Assembly (NCBI GenBank): GCA_026874595.1
Contig: CM049321.1
Span: 7,622,979-7,686,978, forward strand
Origin: Sipunculus nudus
Lineage: Eukaryota; Annelida; Sipuncula; Golfingiida; Sipunculidae
Reading direction: 5' to 3'
DNA: 64,000 bases
Shown here: positions 48,830-60,598 of the stretch, piece after piece
Numbering within the stretch: position 1 is the stretch's first letter
Layout: each line of letters starts with the position of its first letter
The notes under the pieces: model-generated
Seen by the model: only the letters and a program-made list of their open reading frames with translations
Databases searched by the model: none
Told to the model about the DNA's origin: nothing
Made by a program: the position numbers and the translations under genes

Positions 48830-49919
48830 ATTACCCCTACAGTTTTCACCATTACTCCTCTCGCAGATTAAGCTAAAATGGTAACATTTTTATGTTGACA
48901 AGTCATAATAAGTTTATGTAACATGCAAAATACTACATATTATTGTAATTTTGATCTCAAGATCTAAAAAATAATAAATCAGTCACATTATTTGAACCAT
49001 AATAAAACAACTCACATGCCAGCTCTAAGTGCATAATATACACCATAATGCAATATAAACAAATATTTTACCGAATTGTTTTTATTATCATTTTTATAAT
49101 ATATGTATACAAATAATCAAAATACACTTGAAAACAAATTTTTTATAAGGAAATCGTTTGATTTAGGAAAAATTTATTTCAAATTACCCCGAGGGTTAAT
49201 ACGAAATCAATATCATTCTACCCCGGCAAGCCTGAGCGCGATTTAAACTTATGGTGGGATGCGGGGGGGGTATCAAGCGGGGGTAATCTGAAATCGTTAC
49301 ACCCGCCCGAACTGCCCTCTTTACACCCAGTAAACACCATAGTGGGGCATCTTAAGGTCAAACAGTGTCCTGAAAAGGACAATCGCAACTTGATATTCAA
49401 TACACAGACATCAATACATTTGTGTCCTTAAGCTTAAGACCTGTATCTTATATCGCTCGTACATTTCATTGTTTCCATGGTTAGTGCGTGCAGCGAGAGG
49501 CAAAAGTCAGCACCATATAAAGTAGTGTCAACTGAAAAAGTGTCTCACTTTTTAAAGCGTTAACCGCACCACAAACGACTTCTTGGCAATGAGTGAACGT
49601 AACGATTTTTTTACGATGAGGACTTGTTTACATTGAACACGTGATCAGGTAGTTTAGGTCGGTCAATATGGACTACGATGTTGCTGTGTATTCCGGCAGG
49701 TGGCGCCGGCGGTGTTGATCGGTGAAGTAACAATGGGATTTTTTTTTGGAATGCCGGACACAGAGTACACAGACCTGCAGGTGATTATAATCAGGACATC
49801 ATAAAAGCGATCTTGGAACACATATGAATGTATTGGAAACTCGCTCGGTATTTAAACATTAAAAATAATAAAAGCGTAGAAATCAAACGCCGGTGTTACT
49901 ACTGTTACTGCTGCACACT

Positions 49920-50051
49920 ATGAAGTCTTGTTCTGTAAGTATTATATACATCGCCTGGATGGTTTCTCAGGCTCGGCTGGTATCTCTTTCTGATTTTGTG
50001 ACATCTGATGATATTGCTGATGATGGTGATTTAAGAATTGTTGGAGGTGAG

Positions 50052-50101
<50 letters not shown>

Positions 50102-51012
50102 TAATTCTGATCAAACCTTTTAACGCAACAATTCTCTATAAAATTTATAATTATAATCTCACGGAGTGGACATTTTATATTTATATAGTAGATGTAAAAA
50201 GTAAAAGATTGTGTACGAGGTCAAAAGCAAATCTGCAAAGTTTAAGTGGATATAATTGAGACAAAGAGAAAGAGAGACAGAGACAGACAGACAGACAGAC
50301 AACGTTTCAATGATGCAACAAAATGCTGACCATACATGCAACTATATGCTTAATATTTCAAGTTTCAAATGATAATTAACCATATAACTAAAAGCAATGG
50401 CTAGTGTGGCCTGAATTTCAATTCCTATGCGGTATACATGATTTATTTTCATGAGTAAGAACTCAACAAGATGTGTTGCTATTGTTAATTGAAATAGTGA
50501 TAATGCTATTTTCAATATCAATCTTAATCTTACTCCTATTATGCTAATATTAATGTAAGCAATTTTCTTATTTTGATGTTTTTTCCCCTATTTTTTCTCA
50601 TATTTCTTAATTTTATTTGTTAACAGGAGAAGACGCACCTCGTGGCTTTTACACGTGGATGGCTCAAGTTAGAAACTATGACAGCTTTAGCTGTGGGGGC
50701 GCTCTCGTCAGCACCAGTCACGTGATCACAGCAAAACACTGCGTGGAGACGAAAAGCCTACGAAAAGAACTAAAGTAAGCATTGATTTTATATTTTTTGG
50801 TCACATATAAACATGTATATTTGTTATTTATTATTTTATTTATTAATTTATTATTTAAAAATGTACATAACGCCTAATTTACTATAACATTATCTAAGGC
50901 GCTTTACATTATACTAAGAAAGTATATAACTACAAAGAAACTACAATATATATATTTATTTATATATATATTATCTGGCTTAATGATATCTAACATGCCT
51001 TTCGTTTAAGAA

Positions 51013-51085
<73 letters not shown>

Positions 51086-51971
51086 TATACTGTATTATAA
51101 TATTATATAAAATATAACTTTACGTATAATATTATATAATATTAAATGTTATATGTAATGTGTAAAATGTACCTCAATATGTCGACAACTTGGTTTAACG
51201 TTTTGTCCTCGTTTATTTTTCAGCGTGGTTCTTGGAGATTATCAAAGGTCAGTTTCTGAAGGGACAGAGCAGACGATAGACGTTCAGAAGGTCACCATGC
51301 ACGACGTCCTTGACATTGCTATTTTGACTCTGAAACATGAAGCCATCTTGAATGATTACGTGACCTTCCTACCAATTGCGGAAGAAGAAATTCCAGACGG
51401 AACTGTGGTCCACGTGACCGGTTGGGGATTGACCAATGGAGAAGACAAAGGCTCTATGGCAGACATTCTCCAGATGGTGCCAGTTCAGACTCTAGAGAGG
51501 CCAAAATGTACGGTAGAAGGCCTCTTCGTGTCAGAACAACTCAGATGTATTGGGACACAAGGTCCAACATATATGAACGTCTGTCACGGGGACTCAGGTG
51601 GTCCTGTGGTGGCTAATTTAAATAATGGGCGTGGCTACGAACTAGTGGGCGTGGTCTATGGCGGACACTTCGAGTGCCCGGATGAATTACGTAACGCTCT
51701 CATGACAAGAACTGAAGCATTCCTCGGCTGGGCCTTGGATGTCGCGGGGTGCCATATTCCAGGTAGGAGACAGGTGGTCTTTTTTGTATTCATATAACGT
51801 AGATGTTACGCAGGACTTAACTAACAACGTTTATTTATAGAAGCAAAGGACAACAAGTAACATCATATTGATGATAGCTTCGCGCCAGAAGCTCGGCTTT
51901 TTTCTCAATCATCAGTCTCTGGAGATGTCGAAGTCTAAATGGTTTCTGTCCATTACTGGACCACACAAAAG

Positions 51972-52050
<79 letters not shown>

Positions 52051-54941
52051 TTATTTTTGTTTTTGAATAATATTTGTTTCAATTTTGATACTCAAGAAAT
52101 ATCGGGAAAATGGCTAAAAATGAACAAATTGGGAAAAAACTACAGGACATAAACATTTACATTCGGTAGTCGTGTCTGACCAAGACCATGGCAACACAAG
52201 CCTTGCCTTTTTTAGTGGAGGTTACCGCCTCTATTTTAATGCTAACTTAACTACGTGTATGTACATCTGCAGATATCGGTTCCGGTTTCGGACGACGTGA
52301 CAGGGCAGTATCATACGCTTCCTATCATTTTATATCCTGGCGTCAACCAGGCCCGGTGATTACTGCACATGCGGGCCCCGGGTGCATAATCAACCCCATT
52401 GCTGGGTCATACCACCGAGGAACCCCCGAAAGTCACACTCGTTTGTGAGTGAAACTCGGGCGTTGGGCACAGCCTTCCCATTAAGCCTGCAGGGCGCTCA
52501 CCCTGGGTGGGGCCGACCGTGAAAAATCTCACCGCCTCGGCTGACGTTCGAACTCACGATCTGCCGGCTTCGAGTCCTGTGCTCTATCCCTGAGCCACAG
52601 AAGCCGGTACACTAGCCTTTTACATCATGACGGATGTGCTATATAAAATAAGACATGGACGTTTTGAAAAAAGGGATAACAACAGAATCATTATGACATC
52701 TTTATCTTTCTTGGTTCAGTACCTAACACAATCTACGCAATTATTGGTAAACTGTGTCTTGGAGACGGGTTTCTAGTAAAACTCTAATTTTCCTGTGACG
52801 TCATCACCGTTTTAATTAGAGTACACTTGAGGGACCGGACGCAGTTCCTTGCTGCTGTTATGAAAACATCAGTCCTTAATATGACAGAATGCACAATAGG
52901 CTATTGACAAATACAAAATGCCAAAAGGCAAAAGTGTTTAAAGAATCATTATATAAACTTTCTCCAAGTTACTAAGAGTATCGCATATGTAGCCCTGTCC
53001 GTTGGTCAGAATCCCATTTCGTCTGCATTTTAATAACATCTCAAGCGTTTTGAGGAATGACTTGTACATATTAATATTACAGGTGTCTGGACTGGATTTT
53101 TTAACGAACATCATCCAACAAGAAAACATAAAGACGACAGAGAAAAGTGGAAAAAATATAGAACAGTGAGTATATCAGTTTCTTCATCAGGTTCTTAATC
53201 CTAATACAGCCATTGTTTTTATGCATTATGAATAATCACCTTATAATCACGTATACGAATGAATACGCTTTATTCTTACAGGTTTTCCTTTAAATATGCT
53301 TTGTTGCAAAATGGTGGTTACATTATATAATCGGTGAAATAAGTTGTTACAGTCATGAACGTGTAATGAACATTAAAAAGCAGACTACTAAAATAGCACT
53401 CACAGACCGCATACATCCACCCAGAAAAAAGAAATTATACCCTTTATCAGCATCCACAAGAGACATTTTTGGGGTCTGCCTTATCCATGTCCCACACCCT
53501 TACACGAACTTTCGTGGAATATGATTTAGCAGCTCATTAGTGTTATCTTGCTAACTGGCAAATAAAAACCCAAACAAACAGACAAGATATGGTTAGAAAC
53601 ATAACCTCCTACGCCGAGGTGATAATTAAAAAAATGCTCTAATGACTTATATAGACCTACGGTTAGATGAATAGGTGCAAGTTTGGGGTGATGTTAATAT
53701 AAATCTAAACGTGCCCATTTTTGTTCAGCAAAACAAAATTTATTTTACTTATCATGCCAAATTATTGTTATCGTGAAATTAGAGCTGACTATACAAAGAA
53801 TTGTCGAGATCGATTATCGGTATGAAAATATCGGTAATTATCAATATTATCTATACCAAGGGAGTCTGTAAAAAATAGTTTAATAACAGCCCAAGCAATG
53901 AGAGAACAACCCCAGCATTGTCCTGATAACGACAACATAAGGCTGCATACATCAACTACCTTAGGAATCATCATAGACTCTCAAAACTATTCTTGCGTCG
54001 TTTTCTGTGTGATGAACAATCTAAAATCTGTTCTGATTCTGGTCAGAGTCATCCATTTTCTTGTAGATTCTTTAATGTAATTGTCAGAGCCATCTGTCAT
54101 CTTGTGGAGTCTCAAGTCTTGTTGTTGTTGTTGATCTTGCCGTTTATATTGTTTCGGTCGATATCTGGATAAATCGTGCCAGCACTAGGCATGATTGTTC
54201 CATGAAAGCATAAGAACTGTCTAACAAGTCTGTTTAAACATTGTTTCAATATTTCCTTAATATTATCGAAACGGTTGCATATGTTAATATAATGAAATCT
54301 TAAAAATTCTCAACAATTTGGCATATAAATGGGATTTCCCAAAATTGAAGTATTATAACAGTTCAAACCCATTTTCATTGGGTTATATGTTTTAACTTTA
54401 ATTCTTTATTTAACATAGAATTATGGTATTAAACATACAATTTTAATCATATGGAGTAGTGACTTTATGCGGTAGAGCGCATTTTTACATTAAAGCCTAT
54501 TTTTCATAAGAAGACTTTAATAGGTGGAATTTTATAACACAATTTTATTCTTGCCCATTGAAACTTCAATTTCCTATTAAATTTTACTTTTGAACTTTAA
54601 CACCCTAACTGTAAAATATTTTGAGATGATTCCCAATGATATTCCATAATTGGTACAGGTAAAGTGCAACTAATATACTGCATTCAAACATCTGAAATTT
54701 TACACTTTCTTTTTAGAATCCCTGTGGCAACCGACAGCCCCTTTGTACAGAGTGCAACATAGTTCCGGAAGGCGTATGCGCATATCTAACCGGAAGTTGT
54801 GCGAAGAAGCAGGTTTTCCGGTGTAACCGAGCGGGACTGACTTGTCGGAAAAAGTGGCAAAAGAAGATTAAAGTTAAAAATAAGAAGAGTCAATGTCCAT
54901 GTTGCGATTATTCTGTTAGATTTAAATGTCCTCTTTCTTAG
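49920..54941 (+). CDS. Paralogue D: secreted serine protease with C-terminal mucin WxxW/CysD-like domain (5 exons, 373 aa)
   Basis: Exons are 49920-50046, 50627-50774, 51224-51762, 53083-53165 and 54717-54941, GT-AG, phases 1-2-1-0, exons 2-4 equal in length to B and C. ATG 49920 is chosen because it gives a signal peptide (CSVSIIYIAWMVSQA); the frame upstream has only GTG/TTG. The propeptide is acidic (SDDIADDGDLR) before IVGG (Ile40), unlike the basic ones of A-C. The triad is His80, Asp122 (LDIAI) and Ser216 (CHGDSGGP). Position 189 is Asn, 226 Ala and 214 Tyr (VVYGGH). Exon 4 is WTGFFNE, so the second Trp is Phe. Exon 5 keeps LCTEC, FRCNRAGLTC and CPCCDYSVRFKCP with a Lys-rich loop. Likely active and extracellular; substrate unknown. 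Confidence 0.9.
50049..50098. repeat. (TA)n microsatellite at the start of intron 1 of D
   Basis: The TA tract begins within 15 bases of the donor site at 50047. Confidence 0.85.
51010..51092. repeat. (TA)n microsatellite in intron 2 of D
   Basis: Nearly pure TA tract with one TG interruption. Confidence 0.85.
51977..52047. repeat. (TA)n microsatellite in intron 3 of D
   Basis: Pure TA tract. The Tyr-Ile frame over it is not coding. Confidence 0.85.
52275..52615 (-). repeat. tRNA-derived SINE, family 2, minus strand (intron 3 of D)
   Basis: The reverse complement begins with a tRNA-like head (A box 'gtggctcagggatagagcac', B box 'gtgagttcgaacgt') and ends 'atgataggaagcgtatgat'. This is the better preserved of the two family 2 copies. 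Confidence 0.7.
53430..53625 (+). repeat. Dispersed repeat ending 'cctcctacgccgaggt' (intron 4 of D), copy 2
   Basis: This has 'aaacccaaacaaacagacaa' and 'aacataacctcctacgccga', like the copies at 21483 and 61310. Confidence 0.5.
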
Positions 54942-55345
54942 TGTACACTCTTTATCAATATATAAACATTAAAATGTCCAATGGGTTACGAAATATGTCT
55001 CTCTTATGTTTCTGTGTGCTGGAAGAAAAATCATGTAGAAAGGACAAAATTCAGTGTCCATTTTTTTTTTTTTTACATTATTATTATTTGTATAATTATC
55101 TTACTCTCGATAGAGACACTATGGCGATATAATTTATGAGTGTGGTCAAATGTGTAACATTTTTATGATGTCATAGTGAAAAAAAATTGATTGTTTTGTT
55201 TATTGGTTTTTATGAATTGAAGCTAAGTCTGAGTGCTTGATGATTTAATCAGTTTTCTCCGGGGGGGGGGGGGGGGGATTTAATCCTGGAAGACATTATC
55301 ATCGCACACTGGTGACGTCATCAATTTGTGTGCTTTGGAATTTTA

Positions 55346-55545
55346 GGTATAAAAGTAGTGAAAAGGCAATGCAGCTTAAAATGGAAGGTTTTGCACAAGA
55401 CAGCCTAGAAGGCTGGAAGAATCCTTTAAGAAAGCCTCCTCCGAAAAAAGCGGACATAATTATTGATAAAGCATTCAACTGGTCAACCTTAAAAGCTTCC
55501 ACTCCCTACTGTAGGGTGGGTGGTCGGGGAGGGCTTGTAATATAA
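55346..55545 (+). other. Exon-like open segment, unrecognised
   Basis: After TTTTAG at about 55340 an open frame reads MEGFAQDSLEGWKNPLRKPP, then KKADIIIDKAFNWSTLK, to a stop at 55545. Composition is protein-like and there are no repeats. No partner exons or family were identified; it may be a transposon gene fragment. Confidence 0.2.
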
Positions 55546-55676
55546 CTACAGACTGAGGTAAGAGATCGAAAGTCTCGATATAGATTAATTCGCCTTATGA
55601 GAAATTTAAATATAACTTTAAATTAATGATGAACCTTTTATTTGTGATGTCAGTTTGAAGTCTTTTTTTTTCATGG

Positions 55677-55747
55677 TTATCTCCAGGCGTCTTCAGCTAG
55701 TTCAGTACTCTTCACACAGAGGTCGCTACAGTACAGGAATCGACGTT
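55677..55747 (-). other. Candidate last exon of the Reeler gene
   Basis: On the minus strand TATTTGCAG precedes 'aacgtcgattcctg'. Joined to the exon ending at 56851 with donor GTAAGT it makes an immediate TAA (t|aa), giving a 164-aa protein. With the weaker upstream donor (G|GTTGTA) the frame adds about 24 residues to TAA at 55679-55677. Choice unresolved. Confidence 0.3.
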
Positions 55748-56300
55748 CTGCAAATATAAGCGTTAGGTATGTTATATGGCGATAATGGCATCATAACGGC
55801 AACATCTTTAAATATTTGATAAATATAAAGATGATCACCTTGTTTTTATCACATTTACACTGCGTTAAATATACCTGCTGGGCTCTCCTAGCTTTTAAGT
55901 AATTAGATACGTCTAGCCATGGGCACATTCCGACAAATAACAAAAGATAGGCCCTTGAACTTTTTATAAAAATAGCCCAGTGAACGTCTATCCTATCACT
56001 CACAGGCTGTCCGCTTTGTGTATATCAGCATGTTCATACCTTGCTAAAATAACCAAACACATTCAAGAAGGACATCTATCCGCAAGTCAGATGAACCATG
56101 GCTTCGCGAAGGGCATTTTGCAAATACTGACCTTTGAACTACACCATAAATGCAACCATTGTCCTTAGGTTGCATGTTTTTACCGTTTGTCAGTATTGCT
56201 TTGTTTACTAACAACGTGTTCATACACAGGCTCATACGTCCATTAAAGAGGATTTATAAGAACTTTTCAGAACACAAATAACAAAGAGTTCTTTTATATA

Positions 56301-56722
56301 CTGTGGTTGGCTTCATATTCGCGAGGGTGAAATTTCGCGATTTTTCAATTTTTAATGTTTCGCGAGGATTTCATTTTCGCGATCTCACCAGAACCCAAAT
56401 ATTTGGTAAAGCCATACCTATGTGTGTTATAAAATGAGAATAAGTCATGAGTTTGTGATATTTTTCTCATATAACGATGGGCCCGAACACAAAGCACAGG
56501 AAGTTAAGTTCAAATTAAGGGGAACGTTTTCCCTATACCTGCATACCTTATTATAACAATTCTCATTGTTTTCTAATCTATTCCCATACAAATATTGGCT
56601 ACATTAAATAAGAAGGACGTAATCCATTGGCCAATTATTCCCGAGGGTTTCATTTTCGCGATTATTTCCCATTCGCGAATATCGCGAAATTAAAACCCTC
56701 GCGAACAAAAAGGCAACCACAG
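56301..56722. mobile_element. MITE, 'ctgtggttggcttc' family, best-preserved copy
   Basis: The left end CTGTGGTTGGCTTCATATTC and the right end 'gaacaaaaaggcaaccacag' are inverted and flanked by TA. The arms carry 'gcgagggtgaaatttcgcg' and its complement. It lies between the fourth Reeler exon and its candidate terminal exon. Confidence 0.8.
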
Positions 56723-56850
56723 TATACGAAGAGAAAGTCTGAAATCACATAAATCCTATAGAAGAGGAAGGCGAATACTTATAGCTAGCTTTAAAATTCG
56801 TCTCCCTCTCATTCTCTAAATATATATATATATATAAATATGATACTTAC

Positions 56851-59800
56851 AACCTAGCTGGGGTGACTGTATATTTGTGTAGAACTCGGTAAACGCTACG
56901 ACCACGGTGGCTCTGTAAAACACAAAAATGTTCTGACTCCATTAATAATTATTTAAGGTTATGCCTAAATTGCTTGTCACCGCCACCTGTTGTTCAAGCT
57001 TGAAACTGTTTTTTTTTAACCTTTAATAAGATGAATTATATTTCTGTTCCCGAATGCATTAATCTAAATTTCAATGTGGTTGATTCTATCGTGTGGTTGA
57101 ATTATTCCAATCAGAAAATTTCAGTGCTCTGTTAATCTGTTTCCCTGGGTCAACTCTAGATGGAGCCAGTGAAATATTCTGGCCCTTAAGATGATATAAG
57201 ACTTATGCGAGGAACAGTTGTTAAAATATACAAGAATGTTATGCATTATTTTAAAATATTCAAAGAACAATAACACCATCAGAAGGACACGAAAAACCGA
57301 GGTGACTTTAATATGTCGAGCGTTGAGTCCGAATGATGATACATCAAATGAAAAATGATAAAGTTCTATGAAATAAACTTAAACCTTGGCTTATGCGACA
57401 TACACATGTCAATTCATTATATTTACACTACCCATCATGTTAAAAAAATTGGTTTTAATACTTTCACTAGAAATAAATTTTAAAAAAGCAGAGCGTAATC
57501 GTTGGCCATTCAAGAGACTTCTTCGTGACGATTCTGGAGCAGGCAGATTTGCTGGGGGCAGATTTAGAGGGGCGAGCAGAGGTCGCCCTCCTTATCCACC
57601 TACACAAACTAGGAAGTAGAAACGAAAACGAAAAGCGGGGTCGGATTTTGCATCACGCACAATTTTCTCCCTTATATTCAGCATGCGAGATTTACATATG
57701 AAGTATAATAACCCTCCCAGCAAACATGTTTTCCTATAGCGGGGGTGGATTCAGAATTAGGGAAAAGGAGAGGTCCAATTCACCATGGAGGACTCCTGAC
57801 AAAACCTACAAAAAAGGTCCCAGGTCTGGAAAGGGGGGGGGGGGAGAGTCCTGGCAGCAAAAATTGGTTTAAAACACTTAAAAAATGTTGCAGCAGCTGA
57901 AAATGGCGGCCTCTGGATCCGTTTCTGCTCTAGTGTGCCTTCCCTTTACTAAGATTCACAACACGCCCCCCGCCCCCTCGTCCCCAACACGTTGGCGGAG
58001 AGACACCTGGTGGCTTTTTGTGAACTATACCTAAATTTAACTCCTTGGACGCCAGAAGCCGGGGGATTCCAGGTGAACTCCAGGTCAGCCGTTCTGGGAA
58101 GGGCGACCTGATGAGTGACACCATTGTCAGCTGATTGACCGTCAGGGGTGTTGCTGCAAGCCTGAATACGGGAACTTTAAAGAAAATATAAAGAGATAAT
58201 ACGTGAATAAAGGCACTTTTTAAAGGAAAAATAAAGAGAAAATGGAGTTGATACGTTGTAATTAACACCTACCAATGTAAAACTTATGCGAAATATTATA
58301 CAGGAAAATTTTCCCTCCCCTAAAAACGGTTAAACTAAATAAAGAGTAAGCAAATGAGAAACTTGAATATAGATGTATAGGATTAAAATTAATAAATTTT
58401 AATTAAAAAGTCAAAGAGTATTTCCTTATTTAATTGTAAACTTAAAGACTGATATTCTAGTGTCACTACTAAAAATGACAAGTGTTCTAAATGTAAAATC
58501 GACATAATTTTTTTATGTAATTTAAATTTCCATTATTTAAGACGTATTTTTAACTCACGTGCTGTCGGTAGGTGCTGCAAAAGTTCCAACCACCTTATCA
58601 TTGGAGTCACGTGCTTGGATGAAGAACCCTCGGATCGCGGGTGCATTGTCTCCCCGGGAAAGACGCACTGAAAATCGGGAGGATATGAGTTTTTCACCAT
58701 CCGTGTGTGTGTGTGATTGTGGGTGCTGTGTGTATGTGTGCTGTGTGTGTGCTGTGTGTGCGCGCGCTGTGTGTGGGTGCGTGCGCGTGCGCTTGTGTGT
58801 TTTCACAACACAACTCATGCAATCATGAACGGAATCCCATGAAATTTTCAGGGCACTGCGGGAATATGCCAATGAACAACCTTTTAGATTTTGGTGTTGG
58901 TCTGGATCATGATCCGGATCCAGGAAGGACTTCAAGGAATATTCACAAATGGGCAGTCAATATGCTAGTTTGAACATGGGAATATGGGCCGAATGAGTGA
59001 ATGTTTGGAAACTTATACATCAGTGAACCTGGGAATATGGAAGTGAATGAAAACATGGGTTGCGGAGTACCCCACTTAAGGACCGCCCATATGGGGGAGA
59101 TCTGCATTCTTGAGAATGCATACTAAGTATTTCTAGTTTACACAGTTGTTGACTTTACCGGGACCAATCACACAGGCTTCCCACAGAAACTTTTATAAAA
59201 GTAAGCACTGCACAAATCAAACCAACATAAAGCAATATATGTATACCCCGTGTGTTTCCGTGAGCGTCTTCACGCACTCGGGTACGGTAGCCTCTCATGT
59301 GGCCTCATTTATACATCATAATGACGTAATCAGAAGATTCCAGTGTGTTCTCACAGCTATATATAGACTGTTCTGTGTACTGACTATGTTTACAACCCGG
59401 TGGGCAGGACACTTAAGTTCTATGACTGTTATATACATTATACCAAACCGTAGGGTTTACGTCCGCACTGTAGTTCGCTATACAAAACCCTTAACCGGTT
59501 AATTCAATAAAACGTGAGTTTGCTGTCCGCAACTGGATGTTACCCCGATTGACTGTACTGTCAAAAGTGATATTTTTCTGGAAGGATTTTGCCAAATGGT
59601 AGCAAAACGGGCCTAAAGCTGATTAGAAACGTGCTTGTACGCACTAGGAACCGGTTTACCGTAACAAGAATAACTCTTCAAGCGTACTACAGTAAACCGA
59701 ACTGATGCAGATTAGTGGCCTTGTGCGAACAAAGTAAACCGATTCACGATCCGGATTATTTTCTAGACTGCGGATACTTAAGTAAATACGGAATAAACAT

Positions 59801-60255
59801 CCCCCCCCCCCCCCACACTCCCGTTGGGCAAGCGTTCACGTGCCGCCATTTTTGCACGCACTAAATCTCGGTGTCACCAAGCGGAAGTCGGGAGTCTGAA
59901 TCGAAGACTAAAACAGAAGGGGTAAAATGCTGCGGGTCTAATTAACTATGTGGCTTTTATTCGTCGTATGTGTCCCTTTACTTTATTATGTCCTAATTTG
60001 TCTTGAAGAACCTTACTGGAGAACTTTCGTATCAAAAGTTTGTACACCAAATACATTTCTAAGAAATAAAAGATTACCTTTGTACGTGTTGTCGGACTGC
60101 CTTTCTGCCGAGAGTGTGAAGAAAGCAGGGGGCGGTAAGGGAGTGAATGGTTCATGCTGCGGCACCATGTCTCCGCATGCCTCGTCGGGGGCGCCATCTG
60201 GATACGCGGAAGACGCAGCAAGGAGGGCCACAAATACAAACAACATCAGGGCCAT
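56851..60255 (-). CDS. Secreted single Reeler-domain protein (defense protein Hdd11/l(2)34Fc type), at least 4 exons
   Basis: Minus-strand exons are 60255-60078, 58667-58559, 58174-58031 and 56912-56851, with GT-AG sites and phases 1, 2, 2 that all join in frame. The signal peptide is MALMLFVFVALLAASSA. The domain follows in order: YPDGAPDEACGDMVPQH, RGFFIQARDSNDKVVGTF, then ACSNTP and ADNGVTHQ, then LEFTWNPPASG and GVKFRATVVVAFTEFYTNI. This matches the Reeler consensus (PxGAPxxxC, GFLxQAR, VTH, FTWxAP, FxATVV). About 164 residues are covered, the usual size of stand-alone Reeler proteins, so few residues should be missing; the alternative is a longer protein such as ferric-chelate reductase 1 with DOMON and cytochrome b561 exons, none of which I see. 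Insect members are induced by infection. The last exon is uncertain. Confidence 0.85.
57480..57619 (+). other. Open frame ending in an Arg/Gly-rich tail, unrecognised
   Basis: In the Reeler intron on the opposite strand, a frame reads AERNRWPFKRLLRDDSGAG and then FAGGRFRGASRGRPPYP up to a stop at 57619. The RGG-like tail resembles the ends of some retroelement gag-like or RNA-binding proteins. No upstream exon was identified. Confidence 0.2.
58690..59130 (+). repeat. Dispersed GT-headed repeat, family 3, copy 3 (Reeler intron 1)
   Basis: A GT-rich head is followed by 'cacaacacaactcatgcaat', 'cccatgaaattttcagggca', 'ggatcatgatccggatccag', 'aaggaatattcacaaatggg' and 'gaccgcccatatgggg'. This is the longest copy, and its head starts about 30 bases beyond the second Reeler exon. 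Confidence 0.65.
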
Positions 60256-60598
60256 GTCAAATATGTTCTGGAAGGGAAAGTCTGGTGTAAAACAGTTGTT
60301 GTCTGATTCAATGGTAAGCATACACACAGTTATCACCACACGTGTCAAGACACAAGGAAATTTAAAGCTGTTCAAATAAATTATGAAAGACCAATCAAAC
60401 CAATAATACCGAAATTTTCTGATACAATGGGAGATGCATTTAAAAGAGCGGAAACGAAGTAAAGACTTTGGCCAGGGGGAAGGCGGAAGGCAGTTCCTCC
60501 TGAATACAAACACACGACCTCGCCGTCACGGGAAGAGCGTACACTCTAAGAAAAAAAAAAGTTCTTGAAGGTTCTTGTAAGAACCCACACAATTCCAT

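Larger units (their letters stand above)
46770..49919. other. Intergenic region between paralogues C and D
   Basis: This holds a family 3 repeat in minus orientation (47975-48150), an unassigned open frame (48479-48829, minus) and 'gggggtaatctgaaat'-type repeat sequence near 49200-49330. No additional protease exon was found. Confidence 0.45.
54942..56850. other. Region between paralogue D and the Reeler gene (convergent)
   Basis: Contents are a poly-G tract at 55260-55277, an exon-like open segment (55346-55545), a possible terminal exon of the minus-strand Reeler gene (55677-55747) and a MITE (56301-56722). Confidence 0.45.

Noticed and set aside
59948-60379. 143-codon plus-strand frame
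   Set aside because: It is antisense to the first Reeler exon, which has clear homology on the minus strand.
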